From assembly GCF_034424545.1 (NCBI RefSeq), contig NZ_CP139970.1, forward strand, positions 4,216,001 to 4,280,000: DNA of 64,000 bases, given 5' to 3'. Source of the DNA: Trinickia caryophylli. GTDB taxonomy: Bacteria > Pseudomonadota > Gammaproteobacteria > Burkholderiales > Burkholderiaceae. Below, one piece after another: positions 43,226-52,663 of this stretch. Numbering within the stretch: position 1 is the first letter of the stretch; the number at the start of each line of letters is the position of its first letter. The position numbers and the translations under genes were made by a program. The notes under the pieces were generated by a model. The model made no database searches and was not told the DNA's origin. It saw only the letters and a list, made by a program, of their open reading frames with translations.

Positions 43226-44253
43226 CGGTTGCCGTCCCCGTCGACGAGGTGCTCGGCGCGCGAGCCGAACCCGGCTGGCGCGGCCAATTTTTCGCCCTCG
43301 CGTGCTTCGAGCACGGCCTGGACGAGATAGCGGGGCCGCGCGCGCACTTGCTGATAGATGCGGCCGATGTATTCGCCGAGCAGGCCCAGCGCGAAGAGGA
43401 TGACCCCGAGCAGGAAGAACGTGATGGCGAACAGCGTGAAGACGCCCTGGACTTCCGCGCCGATCAGGAAGCGCCGGACGACGAGCAGCAGGAAGAGGCC
43501 GGCCGAGCCGAGCGACAGAATGACGCCGATGAACGAGAGCCACTGCAGCGGCACGACCGAGAAGCCCGTGACGAGGTCGAAATTGAGCCGTATCAGGCTA
43601 TAGAGCGAGTATTTCGATTCGCCGGCGAAGCGCTCTTCGTGGGCCACCTCGATTTCGATCGGGTTTTGCGCGAAGGTGTAGGCGAGTGCCGGAATGAAGG
43701 TGTTGACCTCGCCGCAGCGATTGATCGTATCGATGATCTGGCGGCTGTAGGCGCGCAGCATGCAGCCCTGGTCGGTCATGCGAATGTGCGTAATGCGCTC
43801 GCGCAGCCGGTTCATCGCGCGCGACGCCTTGCGCCGCCAGAGCGTGTCCTGGCGCTCGCGCCTGATCGAGCCCACGTAGTCGTAACCCTCGCGCATCTTG
43901 GCGACGAGTTTGCCGATCTCCTCTGGCGGGTTTTGCAGGTCGGCATCGAGCGTGAGCACGATCGCGCCGCGCGAGTGCTCGAAGCCTGCGAGAATTGCCA
44001 TGTGCTGGCCGTAATTGCCGTTGAGCAGCACGACGCGCGTGGTGTCGGGCCGTGCGCGGAACTGTTCGGCGAGCATCGCCGCCGACTTGTCCCGACTGCC
44101 GTCATTGATGAGAATGACCTCGTAGCTCGTGCCGAGCGCATCGAGCGCCGGGTAGAGACGGGCGAAGAGGGCGTGCAGCCCTGCTTCTTCGTTGTAGACG
44201 GGAATGACGACCGAGACTTCCGGCGACGTCGAACGGTATTCGGTGTGGCTCAT
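43222..44253 (-). CDS. arnC: Undecaprenyl-phosphate Ara4FN transferase ArnC
   Basis: 343 residues. A GT2 glycosyltransferase domain (VSVVIPVYNEEAGLHALF, LTLDADLQNPPEEI with the metal-binding DAD, and MTDQGCMLRAYSR) is followed by two C-terminal membrane helices (about residues 235-260 and 270-295). It transfers Ara4FN from UDP to undecaprenyl phosphate at the inner membrane. It begins 6 bases after the arnB stop and overlaps the formyltransferase. Confidence 0.95.
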   Translation of the reverse strand: MSHTEYRSTSPEVSVVIPVYNEEAGLHALFARLYPALDALGTSYEVILINDGSRDKSAAMLAEQFRARPDTTRVVLLNGNYGQHMAILAGFEHSRGAIVLTLDADLQNPPEEIGKLVAKMREGYDYVGSIRRERQDTLWRRKASRAMNRLRERITHIRMTDQGCMLRAYSRQIIDTINRCGEVNTFIPALAYTFAQNPIEIEVAHEERFAGESKYSLYSLIRLNFDLVTGFSVVPLQWLSFIGVILSLGSAGLFLLLVVRRFLIGAEVQGVFTLFAITFFLLGVILFALGLLGEYIGRIYQQVRARPRYLVQAVLEAREGEKLAAPAGFGSRAEHLVDGDGNR

Positions 44254-44259
44254 GTCCGC

Positions 44260-45414
44260 TTATTTCCCGTGTTGTTCGCAAATTCTGTTGACTGCCGAGA
44301 CTACGCGCTCGACATCGCGCTCGGTCATCTGCGTGAAGAGCGGCAGCGTGACCGTCGTCGCGCCATAGCGCTCGGCATGCGGGAACATGCCCGGCGCGAA
44401 CCCGCGCGCGCGATAGAGCGTGAACAGATGAATGGCGGGATAGTGCACGCCGGTGCCTATCCCATAACTGTCGTGCATCATTTGCATGAAGCCTGCGCGA
44501 TCGAGCGAAAGCCGCTCGAGCGGCAGCGCGATCGGGAACATGTGCCAGTTGCTATTTTCGAAGTCGGCGAGCGGCAGGCCGATTCCGAGCGCCTGTGCGG
44601 GGCCGCTCGCGAAACCCTTGAAGTAGGCGCGCGCAAGTTCGCGGCGCTTCGCCGTGAACCGCTCGATCTGCGCGAGCTGGCCGAGGCCCACGCGGGCCGC
44701 GACGTCGGTCAGGTTGTACTTGCCCCCGAGCAGGTCGCAGTCCATGCCGTCGTATCCGGTACGCGTAATGCCCTGGAGCCGGTATTTGCGTGCAAGTTCC
44801 GCCTCGCGCTCGTCGTTGAGCACCAGTGCGCCGCCTTCGATCGACGTGAGATTCTTGTTCGCATGGAAGCTGAACGAGACGATGTCGCCGAGCTTGCCGA
44901 TGCGCTCGCCGCGCCAGCTCGAGCCGAATGCCTGCGCGGCATCCTCGATCACGCGCAGGCCGTAGCCGCGGGCGATTTCGTAGAGCCGGTCCATATCGAG
45001 GGGCAGCCCGGCGAGATAGACGGGGATGATCGCCTTCGTGCGCGGCGTGATTGCCTTTTCGAGCAGGCTCAGGTCGATGTTTCGCGTTGCCGGGTCGATA
45101 TCGACGAAAACGGGTGTCGCGCCCACTTCGAGAATGACGTTGCTCGTCGATACCCATGACATCGGCGAGGTGATGACCTCGTCCCCCGGGCCGACGCCCG
45201 CGATGCGCAAGCCGATCTCGAGCGTCGCTGTCCCCGAGTTGAAGGTGCGCACGGGGCGCCCGCCGCAGTACTCGGACAGCCGCTGCTCAAAGGCCTGGTT
45301 CTGAGGGCCGGTGGTGATCCAGCCGGAACGCAGCACGTCCGCTACGCCTTGAATCGTCTCTTCGTCGATTTCCGGGCGCACGAACGGCAGAAAGGGGGGA
45401 GAGTCCTGGGTCAT
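44260..45414 (-). CDS. arnB: UDP-4-amino-4-deoxy-L-arabinose aminotransferase ArnB
   Basis: 384 residues, DegT/DnrJ/EryC1 PLP-enzyme. LRSGWITTGPQNQAFEQ and FNSGTATLEIGLRIAGVGPGDEVI are the family N-terminal signature; the PLP lysine is in SFSFHANKNLTSIEGGALV. It converts the 4-keto sugar nucleotide to UDP-Ara4N using glutamate. The gene lies between the ArnE-like and ArnC genes in the operon. Confidence 0.95.
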   Translation of the reverse strand: MTQDSPPFLPFVRPEIDEETIQGVADVLRSGWITTGPQNQAFEQRLSEYCGGRPVRTFNSGTATLEIGLRIAGVGPGDEVITSPMSWVSTSNVILEVGATPVFVDIDPATRNIDLSLLEKAITPRTKAIIPVYLAGLPLDMDRLYEIARGYGLRVIEDAAQAFGSSWRGERIGKLGDIVSFSFHANKNLTSIEGGALVLNDEREAELARKYRLQGITRTGYDGMDCDLLGGKYNLTDVAARVGLGQLAQIERFTAKRRELARAYFKGFASGPAQALGIGLPLADFENSNWHMFPIALPLERLSLDRAGFMQMMHDSYGIGTGVHYPAIHLFTLYRARGFAPGMFPHAERYGATTVTLPLFTQMTERDVERVVSAVNRICEQHGK

Positions 45415-45450
45415 GAATGAGTGCGATGCACGAATAAGAATGAAGTCCTG

Positions 45451-45822
45451 TCAGCTGCGCGAGAGCACGACCACCCCGACGAGAATGATCGCGATGCCGG
45501 CTATGCGCTGGATCGTGATCACTTCGCCGAACAGATACCACGCTGCGAACGCGTTGACCACGTAGCCGAGCGAGAGCATCGGATAGGCGACCGACACGTC
45601 CACGCGCGACAGCCCGACGATCCAGACGCCCACGCTGACGACATAGCACGCGAGGCCGCCGACGATGGGCCACTGCGTTGCGAGCTTGAACCCGACGGGC
45701 AGAATGTTCGCACGGGTGAATTCGAAGTGTCCAACTGCGTTCACGCCAGCCTTGAGCAGCAGTTGCGCCCCCGCATTCAGCATGACGCCAGTCAGGATGC
45801 AGACGAGCGATATGGGGTTCAT
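45451..45822 (-). CDS. ArnE-like small multidrug-resistance-type membrane protein
   Basis: 123 residues with four membrane helices, EamA/SMR fold. MNPISLVCILTGVMLNAGAQLLLKAG and SLGYVVNAFAAWYLFGEVI fit ArnE/ArnF flippase subunits. In enterobacteria ArnE and ArnF form a heterodimer that flips undecaprenyl-phosphate-Ara4N; only one such gene is present here, so it may act as a homodimer or have a partner elsewhere. It lies between arnT and arnB, 43 bases after the arnT stop. Confidence 0.88.
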   Translation of the reverse strand: MNPISLVCILTGVMLNAGAQLLLKAGVNAVGHFEFTRANILPVGFKLATQWPIVGGLACYVVSVGVWIVGLSRVDVSVAYPMLSLGYVVNAFAAWYLFGEVITIQRIAGIAIILVGVVVLSRS

Positions 45823-45865
45823 CTTGGCAGGGTCCGATTCGTCAGAAGGTTCAAGGGCGGGCGCA

Positions 45866-47599
45866 TCAGGGCTTTTCGACGATCACGCGGCGCACGTCGC
45901 GGGCGATGACGCGCATCGGTACGTGCTGCGCGGCGAGCGAGTCATAGCGGTCGACTGTCATCACCGCGAGTGCATGCGGCTGCGCGTCCCAACGCTTGAT
46001 CCACTCGGCGACGGTCGGCACCCACTTGCCAGGCTCCTGCTCGACGCCGAACGAGAGTTCGTTCGGGTCCTCCACCATGATCATCGTGTGGCCGATGTAA
46101 AAGGGCAGCGTGTGATCGAGCAGCGCAACCGAGTAGAACGGCGTGTCGGCCGGCAGCCGCGCGAGCGCCGCCTTCGCGGCCGGCGCGAGCAGTACGCCGG
46201 AGCTTTGGCGCCCGAACGCTTCGTGCCCCGTGCCCGCGATCGTACAAAGCAGCAGCCAGCCGGCGCTGAACGCCGCGGCCGACGGAAGAATCGAGCCGCG
46301 TGTACCTCGCGCAAGCGCCAAAGCGACGAGCGTCATCGCGAATGCGGCGGCAATTCCGGCGAATACCCAGAGGCGGAATTCCCGATAAAGCGCGTTCGGC
46401 GTTCGGGCGTCGCCGAATCGGGCGATGAAGATCGCGCCCACGGCGAGCGCGGCCAGCAGGAGGAGGTAGCCGACGAGATGGCGGCGCCACGCCCCGCGGG
46501 GGAGTTCGGGCAGATAGGCCCCGATCACGAGTGCGAGCGCAGGTGCTACGGGCAGCACGTACGAGACGAGCTTCGAATGCGACACGCTGAAAAAGAGAAA
46601 GATGAACGCGCACCAGACGAAGAGCAGCGACGCGGGGCGGAACCCGTTCGATTCCGCGGGCCCCCTGGCCATCTGGCGGATGCTTTGCACGGCAATCGAG
46701 AGCCACGGCAGAAAGCCGACGAGCAGCACCCAGACGAAGTAATGGAACGGCCCCGGCCGATGCTGAGCGGGAGTCAAATAACGTTCGAATTGTTGAACGA
46801 CGAAAAAGAAGTTCAGGAACTCGGGATTGCGTTGCTGGACGAGGACGAACCACGGTGTCGCGATCGCGAAAAAGACTACGAGCCCCGTGGCGAGATTGAG
46901 CCGCTTCCAGATTGCCCAGTCGCGCTCGATCAGCGTGTAGAGGACGAGCACGGCGCCGGGCAAAATGATGCCGACGAGCCCCTTGGACAGTACGGCGAGC
47001 GCCATGGCGGCCCAGCTCGCCCACATCCACAGCCGTCTTTCGCGCGCCGATGCCGCGCCGCGCTGGGCGAGCAGCATGGCGCACAGCGTCAGCTCCATCC
47101 AGAACGACAGGCCCATATCGAGCGTGTTGAAATGGCCCATCAGGCTCCAGTAAGGCGCACCGACGAGTACCAGTGCGCTCGCGAAACCGGCCGCCGGGCC
47201 GATGAGGCGCGACGCGGTGTAGCCCGCCAGCAGCACGCCGGCGAAGCCCGTGAGCGCCGTATACAACCGGGCCTGCCACTCCCCGATGCCGAACCACGCG
47301 AACGTGAGCGCATTCGCCCAGGTTTGCAGCGGCGGCTTCTCGAAATACTTGTAGCCGTTGTAGCGAGGCGTGATCCAGTCGCCCGTCAGCAGCATTTCGC
47401 GCGCCATTTCCGCATAGCGCCCTTCGTCGCTCGGGACGAGATGGCGCAAGCCGAGCGGCAGGAACCAGATGAGCGCGAGCGCGACGACGAAAATGAGCAG
47501 CGCGACGCCGCCGAGCGGCGCGACGGCGGCGGCCCGGCTGGGCGGGGCGACCCGCTCGGCGGCCGACTCGGCCGCCCTGGGATAACGTTGTAGCGACAT
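45866..47599 (-). CDS. arnT: 4-amino-4-deoxy-L-arabinose lipid A transferase ArnT
   Basis: 577 residues, GT83 (PMT-like) polytopic enzyme with about 13 membrane helices. VPSDEGRYAEMAREMLLTGDWITPRYNG carries the catalytic acidic residue in the first periplasmic loop, and YKYFEKPPLQTW follows. It moves Ara4N from undecaprenyl phosphate to lipid A phosphates on the periplasmic side, giving resistance to polymyxin and cationic peptides. In Burkholderia this modification is reported to be essential. It is upstream of the other arn genes on the same strand. Confidence 0.95.
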   Translation of the reverse strand: MSLQRYPRAAESAAERVAPPSRAAAVAPLGGVALLIFVVALALIWFLPLGLRHLVPSDEGRYAEMAREMLLTGDWITPRYNGYKYFEKPPLQTWANALTFAWFGIGEWQARLYTALTGFAGVLLAGYTASRLIGPAAGFASALVLVGAPYWSLMGHFNTLDMGLSFWMELTLCAMLLAQRGAASARERRLWMWASWAAMALAVLSKGLVGIILPGAVLVLYTLIERDWAIWKRLNLATGLVVFFAIATPWFVLVQQRNPEFLNFFFVVQQFERYLTPAQHRPGPFHYFVWVLLVGFLPWLSIAVQSIRQMARGPAESNGFRPASLLFVWCAFIFLFFSVSHSKLVSYVLPVAPALALVIGAYLPELPRGAWRRHLVGYLLLLAALAVGAIFIARFGDARTPNALYREFRLWVFAGIAAAFAMTLVALALARGTRGSILPSAAAFSAGWLLLCTIAGTGHEAFGRQSSGVLLAPAAKAALARLPADTPFYSVALLDHTLPFYIGHTMIMVEDPNELSFGVEQEPGKWVPTVAEWIKRWDAQPHALAVMTVDRYDSLAAQHVPMRVIARDVRRVIVEKP

Positions 47600-47701
47600 G
47601 GGTCCGAATCCGTCAGAGATGCCGCGAGAGCGGCGAAAGCGCGCAGCGCGGCGGCGCAGGCGGCCGCTCGCGATACGCGCGGTGGGGCGAAGCGCCGGGT
47701 G

Positions 47702-48076
47702 TCATTGCTCGATGAGCAGTGCGGCGACGACGCGGCGGCCCTCGGCCATCAAAATGTTGTAGGTGCGGCAGGCGGCCATGAAGTCCATCGACTCCACGCC
47801 GATGCGCCGTGCCGTGAGTTCCGCGGTGAGGCGCGGGTGGGGAAAACGCAGCCGCGCGCCGCTGCCGAACACGACGAGTTCCGGCTCGGTGGCGAGCACG
47901 AGTTCGAAATGTTCGGGAGCAAGGGCTTCGAACGACGAAACCGGCCACGCGATGACCGGCGCGTCGGGCACGACCACGATGCTGCGCTCGTGGCGTTCCA
48001 GATTGACCTCGACGTAGTGGGCGCCGTAACCGGTGACGGTGTTCAAGGCGCCGCTCGCATCCTGGTGTAATTTCAA
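47702..48076 (-). CDS. Mth938-domain (DUF498) protein
   Basis: 124 residues. The single Mth938-like domain shows YVEVNLERHERSIVVVPD, LVVFGSGARLRFPHP and GVESMDFMAACRTYNILMAEGRRVVAALL. Relatives include mammalian AAMDC and the NDUFAF3 assembly factor; the bacterial role is unknown. Translation appears to start at TTG 48076 (LKLHQDASGALNTVTGYG), matching family starts. It lies upstream of arnT on the same strand with a 102-base gap and may share its transcript. Confidence 0.85.
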   Translation of the reverse strand: MKLHQDASGALNTVTGYGAHYVEVNLERHERSIVVVPDAPVIAWPVSSFEALAPEHFELVLATEPELVVFGSGARLRFPHPRLTAELTARRIGVESMDFMAACRTYNILMAEGRRVVAALLIEQ

Positions 48077-48437
48077 ATCCGTTGTTCCGTAGTTCGCTGG
48101 GCCGTGCGCTCCGCCACTGCCGCGGGGAGTCGATGTACCGCCTCGGCTCAGGCTCCGGGCGGGGCCCGATCAGGTCCGGCCAAGCGCTTCGCGACAGCCG
48201 CGCATTGCGAAAGTTGGCCAAAATCCGCTAAATTATAACTTTTTAGCCGCCCGGCGGCGCCTTTTGCATCGCGATCGACGCGCGAGAAGCGCCAAAAGCG
48301 CTTTCGAGCGCTTACAGTCTCACCGGCTCCTGTCTCGATCCAAATGCGCGATCCAATGCGCGGCGTCATTCGCCGCCACGTCCAGCGCCACCTGCGCGGT
48401 GCCCGGCATCCCCTTTTTGGCTATTCCGCGAGGAACC
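48077..48437. other. Divergent upstream region of the Mth938 and aminotransferase genes
   Basis: 361 bases with no gene. A promoter candidate lies at 48205-48234. Downstream of it are a GCCGC-CCG-GCGGC hairpin with a CTTTT tail (48246-48264) and an AAGCGC/GCGCTT hairpin at 48296-48313. The leader before the aminotransferase start would be about 200 bases. Confidence 0.65.
48205..48234 (+). promoter_or_regulatory. Candidate promoter of the aminotransferase-hom operon
   Basis: TTGCGA at 48205-48210 and TAAATT at 48229-48234 are 18 bases apart in the only AT-rich patch of this spacer. Confidence 0.45.
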
Positions 48438-49685
48438 GTGTCCGTCGTGAAACCGATCCTGAAGTCGAATAAACTGCTGAACGTCTGCTACGACATCCGC
48501 GGGCCCGTGCTTGAGCATGCGAAGCGCCTCGAAGACGAAGGCCACCGCATCATCAAGCTCAACATCGGCAACCTCGCGGCTTTCGGCTTCGACGCACCCG
48601 ACGAAATCGTGCAGGACATGATCCGCAATCTGCCCATGTCGTCGGGCTATTCGGATTCCAAGGGCGTGTTCGCGGCGCGCAAGGCGATCATGCACTACAC
48701 CCAGCAAAAGGGTGTGGTCGGCGTGGAGCTCGACGACATCTACATCGGCAACGGTGCATCCGAGCTCATCGTGATGGCGATGCAAGGCCTGCTCAACGAT
48801 GGCGACGAGGTCCTGCTGCCCGCGCCCGACTACCCGCTGTGGACGGCGGCGGTGAGCCTTTCGGGCGGCACGCCGGTGCACTACCTGTGCGACGAGTCGA
48901 ACAGCTGGATGCCCGATCTGGACGACGTCCGCGCGAAAATCACGCCGAATACCCGGGCACTCGTCATCATCAATCCGAACAATCCGACGGGGGCTCTCTA
49001 CTCGGACGAACTGCTGCTCGATCTGATCGCCATCGCGCGTCAGCACGGCCTCGTGATCTTCGCCGACGAGGTCTACGACAAGATCGTCTACGACGGCAAG
49101 AAGCACACATCGGTGGCCGCGCTGTCGGAGGACGTGCTGACGGTGACGTTCAACAGCCTCTCGAAGAGCTATCGTTCGTGCGGATACCGCGCCGGGTGGA
49201 TGTACGTCTCGGGACTGACGGGCGAGAATCGCCGGCGCGCGAAAGACTACTTCGAGGGCCTCGGCATTCTTGCCTCGATGCGGCTTTGCGCGAATGTACC
49301 GGGCCAATTCGCGATTCAGACGGCGCTGGGCGGCTATCAGAGCATCAACGATCTGATCCTGCCGGGCGGACGGCTCTACAAGCAGCGCCAGATCGCTCAC
49401 GAGATGCTCAATGCGATCCCTGGCGTGAGCTGCGTGAAGCCGGAAGCGGCGCTTTACATGTTTCCACGCCTGGACCCGAAGGTGTACCCGGTGCACGACG
49501 ATCAACAGTTCGTGCTCGATCTGCTGCTCGAGGAGCGGGTGCTGCTCGTGCAGGGCACGGGCTTCAACTGGCCGTCACCGGACCATTTCCGTGTCGTATT
49601 TCTGCCCAATGCGGACGATCTGACCGATTCGATCAACCGTATCGCGCGCTTTCTGGATGGCTATCGCAAGCGTCACGGCACCTGA
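48438..49685 (+). CDS. Pyridoxal-phosphate aminotransferase (alanine transaminase, AlaA/AlaT type)
   Basis: 415 residues, fold-type I class I aminotransferase. NIGNLAAFGFDAPDEIVQDMIRN, VIINPNNPTGALYSDE, FADEVYDKIVYDG and the PLP lysine in FNSLSKSYRSCGYRAGWM are as in AlaA. It likely makes alanine from pyruvate and glutamate. In Burkholderia and Neisseria this gene precedes hom and thrC. Start GTG 48438 is behind AGGA; a second GTG at 48447 is possible. The hom ATG is 84 bases after the stop. Confidence 0.92.
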   Translation: MSVVKPILKSNKLLNVCYDIRGPVLEHAKRLEDEGHRIIKLNIGNLAAFGFDAPDEIVQDMIRNLPMSSGYSDSKGVFAARKAIMHYTQQKGVVGVELDDIYIGNGASELIVMAMQGLLNDGDEVLLPAPDYPLWTAAVSLSGGTPVHYLCDESNSWMPDLDDVRAKITPNTRALVIINPNNPTGALYSDELLLDLIAIARQHGLVIFADEVYDKIVYDGKKHTSVAALSEDVLTVTFNSLSKSYRSCGYRAGWMYVSGLTGENRRRAKDYFEGLGILASMRLCANVPGQFAIQTALGGYQSINDLILPGGRLYKQRQIAHEMLNAIPGVSCVKPEAALYMFPRLDPKVYPVHDDQQFVLDLLLEERVLLVQGTGFNWPSPDHFRVVFLPNADDLTDSINRIARFLDGYRKRHGT

Positions 49686-49769
49686 CACACCACGGCCCGC
49701 CGCCAGAGGTTGCGCGGCGCGCGCGTTTTCGCTTTTATCAAGGCATTTCCCAATCTGGACAGACGCTGC

Positions 49770-51095
49770 ATGGAACCGATCAAAGTTGGCCTCTTGGGCT
49801 TCGGCACGGTAGGTAGCGGCACCTTCACGGTGCTGCGCCGCAATCAGGAAGAAATCAAACGGCGCGCCGGCCGCGGCATCGAGATTGCACGCATTGCGGT
49901 ACGCAATCCGGCCAAGGTGCTCGCCGCGCTCGGCGAGGCGGCCGGCAGCGTGACCGTCGGCGCCGATTTCAACGCCGTCGTCGACGATGCCTCGATCGGC
50001 ATCGTCGCGGAGATGATCGGCGGCACCGGGCTTGCACGCGAGCTGGTGCTGCGCGCGATCGCGAACGGCAAGCACGTCGTGACGGCCAACAAGGCGTTGC
50101 TCGCCGTACATGGCACCGAAATCTTTGCCGCCGCCCGCGACAAGGGCGTCATGGTGGCGTTCGAGGCGGCCGTCGCGGGTGGCATCCCCATCATCAAGGC
50201 GTTGCGCGAAGGGCTGACGGCCAATCGCATCCAGTACATCGCCGGCATCATCAACGGGACGACCAATTACATCCTCTCGGAGATGCGCGAGCGCGGGCTC
50301 GACTTCGCCACGGCGCTTGCCGCTGCCCAGGCGCTCGGCTATGCCGAGGCTGACCCGACGTTCGACGTCGAGGGAATCGATGCCGCGCACAAACTCACGA
50401 TCATGAGCGCAATCGCCTTCGGCGTGCCGATGCAGTTCGATCGCGCCTACATCGAGGGCATCTCGAGGCTCGACGCCACCGATATCAAATACGCCGAGGA
50501 CCTCGGGTATCGCATCAAGCTGCTCGGCATTACGCGGCGCGCCGAGCACGGCATCGAGCTGCGGGTGCACCCGACCCTCATTTCCGCGAAGCGCCTGCTC
50601 GCGAGCGTCGAGGGCGCGATGAACGCCGTGGAAGTGCACGGCGATGCGGTCGGGGCCACGTTGTATTACGGCAAGGGCGCGGGGGCCGAGCCCACGGCGT
50701 CGGCTGTCGTGGCCGATCTCGTCGACGTGACGCGCTTGCACACGGCCGACCCCGAGCACCGCGTGCCGCATCTCGCCTTCCAACCGCAAAGCCTTTCCGA
50801 CACGCCGATCCTGCCGATCGACGAGGTCCGCAGCGGCTACTACCTGCGGTTGCGCGTGGCCGACGTGACCGGCGTGCTCGCCGCCATCACGCGGCTGCTC
50901 GCCGATGCCGGTATTTCGATCGACGCGATGCTCCAAAAGGAGTCGGAGCAGGTCGATGCCAACGGCCAGACCGACGTCGTCATCATTACGCACGAAACGC
51001 TCGAGAAGAACGTCAATGCGGCGATCGCGCGCATCGAAGACCTCGCAACGGTGGTCTCGAACGTGACGAAGCTTCGCATCGAGGCGCTCGACTGA
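49770..51095 (+). CDS. hom: Homoserine dehydrogenase
   Basis: 441 residues. The NAD(P) motif GLLGFGTVGSGTF at 8-20, the substrate region FEAAVAGGIPIIKALREGL, IINGTTNYILSEM and KLTIMSAIAFG are hallmarks; the last 90 residues form an ACT domain (RVADVTGVLAAITRLLADAGIS) that senses threonine. It reduces aspartate semialdehyde to homoserine for threonine and methionine. The ATG at 49770 follows the aminotransferase; thrC begins 40 bases after the stop. Confidence 0.97.
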   Translation: MEPIKVGLLGFGTVGSGTFTVLRRNQEEIKRRAGRGIEIARIAVRNPAKVLAALGEAAGSVTVGADFNAVVDDASIGIVAEMIGGTGLARELVLRAIANGKHVVTANKALLAVHGTEIFAAARDKGVMVAFEAAVAGGIPIIKALREGLTANRIQYIAGIINGTTNYILSEMRERGLDFATALAAAQALGYAEADPTFDVEGIDAAHKLTIMSAIAFGVPMQFDRAYIEGISRLDATDIKYAEDLGYRIKLLGITRRAEHGIELRVHPTLISAKRLLASVEGAMNAVEVHGDAVGATLYYGKGAGAEPTASAVVADLVDVTRLHTADPEHRVPHLAFQPQSLSDTPILPIDEVRSGYYLRLRVADVTGVLAAITRLLADAGISIDAMLQKESEQVDANGQTDVVIITHETLEKNVNAAIARIEDLATVVSNVTKLRIEALD

Positions 51096-51135
51096 TTGAT
51101 CGCGGGGCTTTGTCCCGAACGAACCGGATCCGACC

Positions 51136-52587
51136 ATGAATTACATTTCCACTCGCGGTGCCGGCGCCGGCGAGCGACATACGTTCTCCGACATCCTGCT
51201 TGGCGGTCTTGCCAAGGACGGCGGGCTCTATCTGCCGGCCGAATACCCGCGCGTTTCGACTGACGAACTTGCACGCTGGCGGGCGTTGCCGTATGCGGAG
51301 CTCGCGTTCGAGATTCTGCGCAAGTTCAGCGACGACATCCCGGCCGAGGATCTGCGTGCGCTGACCGAGCGCACTTACCGTGCCGACGTTTACTGCAATG
51401 TGCGCGCGGGAGAGGATGCGGCGGCGATCACGCCGCTGCGCGCGCTCGGCATCGAGGGCGGTGCGCCGCTCAGCCTGCTCGAACTCTCGAACGGCCCGAC
51501 GCTCGCCTTCAAGGACATGGCGATGCAACTGCTCGGCAATCTGTTCGAGTATGCGCTCGCCAGGCACGGAGAGACATTGAACATCCTGGGGGCGACCTCG
51601 GGCGACACGGGGAGTGCCGCCGAATACGCGATGCGCGGCAAGGCGGGCGTGTCCGTGTTCATGCTGTCGCCGCATCGCAAGATGAGCGCGTTCCAGACCG
51701 CCCAGATGTATAGCCTGCAAGAGCCGAACATCTTCAACGTCGCGATCGAAGGCGTCTTCGACGATTGCCAGGACATCGTGAAGGCTGTCTCGAACGACCA
51801 CGCGTTCAAGGCCCGCCAGCGCATCGGGACCGTCAACTCGATCAACTGGGCACGTGTCGTCGCGCAGGTCGTCTACTACTTCAAGGGCTATTTCGCCGCC
51901 ACGCGCTCGAACGACGAGCGGGTTTCGTTCACGGTTCCGTCCGGCAACTTCGGCAATGTCTGCGCCGGCCACATCGCCCGCATGATGGGGCTGCCGATCG
52001 AGAAGCTCGTCGTCGCGACGAACGAAAACGACGTGCTCGACGAGTTCTTCCGCACGGGCGCGTACCGGGTGCGCGGCGCGGCGCAGACCTACCATACGAG
52101 CAGCCCGAGCATGGACATTTCGAAGGCGTCCAACTTCGAGCGCTTCGTATTCGACCTGGTGGGCCGGGATCCGGCGCGCGTACTGCAGCTTTTCCGGGAC
52201 GTCGAGGAAAAGGGCGGCTTCGATCTTGCCGCGAGCGGAGATTTCGCCCGCGTGAAGCAGTTCGGTTTCGTTTCGGGGCGCAGTACGCATGACGATCGCG
52301 TCGCGGCAATCCGAGATGTCTTCTCGCGGTACGCGACCATGATCGACACGCATACGGCCGATGGAATCAAAGTTGCGCGCGAGCATCTGGACCCGGGCGT
52401 GCCGATGATCGTGCTCGAGACGGCCCAGCCGATCAAGTTCGGCGAGACCATCCGCGAGGCGCTCGCGCGCGAGCCCGAGCGCCCGGCCGCATTCGAAGGC
52501 CTCGAGTCGCTGCCGCAGCGCTTCGACGTGCTCCCGGCCGACGCCGCGCAGGTCAAGGCCTTCATCGCGGCCCGCACCGGGCTCTGA
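51136..52587 (+). CDS. thrC: Threonine synthase
   Basis: 483 residues, the long beta/gammaproteobacterial type. MNYISTRGAGAGERHTFSDILLGGLAKDGGLYLP opens it (as separate N-terminal domain), and the PLP lysine lies in SNGPTLAFKDMAMQLLG; GATSGDTGSAAEYA binds phosphate. It turns O-phosphohomoserine into threonine. Directly downstream of hom, it completes the branch. Confidence 0.97.
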   Translation: MNYISTRGAGAGERHTFSDILLGGLAKDGGLYLPAEYPRVSTDELARWRALPYAELAFEILRKFSDDIPAEDLRALTERTYRADVYCNVRAGEDAAAITPLRALGIEGGAPLSLLELSNGPTLAFKDMAMQLLGNLFEYALARHGETLNILGATSGDTGSAAEYAMRGKAGVSVFMLSPHRKMSAFQTAQMYSLQEPNIFNVAIEGVFDDCQDIVKAVSNDHAFKARQRIGTVNSINWARVVAQVVYYFKGYFAATRSNDERVSFTVPSGNFGNVCAGHIARMMGLPIEKLVVATNENDVLDEFFRTGAYRVRGAAQTYHTSSPSMDISKASNFERFVFDLVGRDPARVLQLFRDVEEKGGFDLAASGDFARVKQFGFVSGRSTHDDRVAAIRDVFSRYATMIDTHTADGIKVAREHLDPGVPMIVLETAQPIKFGETIREALAREPERPAAFEGLESLPQRFDVLPADAAQVKAFIAARTGL

Positions 52588-52663
52588 GCGCAACGCGCAC
52601 AGGCGGGCCGAGCCGCGCGTCGTTACAATGGAAGCTTCGCCGCTTTCAACGCCCGCCAGTCAC

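Noticed and set aside
43216..47593. Two long + strand frames of about 640 codons each (43216-45159 and 45665-47593)
   Set aside because: They mirror arnC/arnB and arnT on the other strand; charged low-complexity translation without domains.
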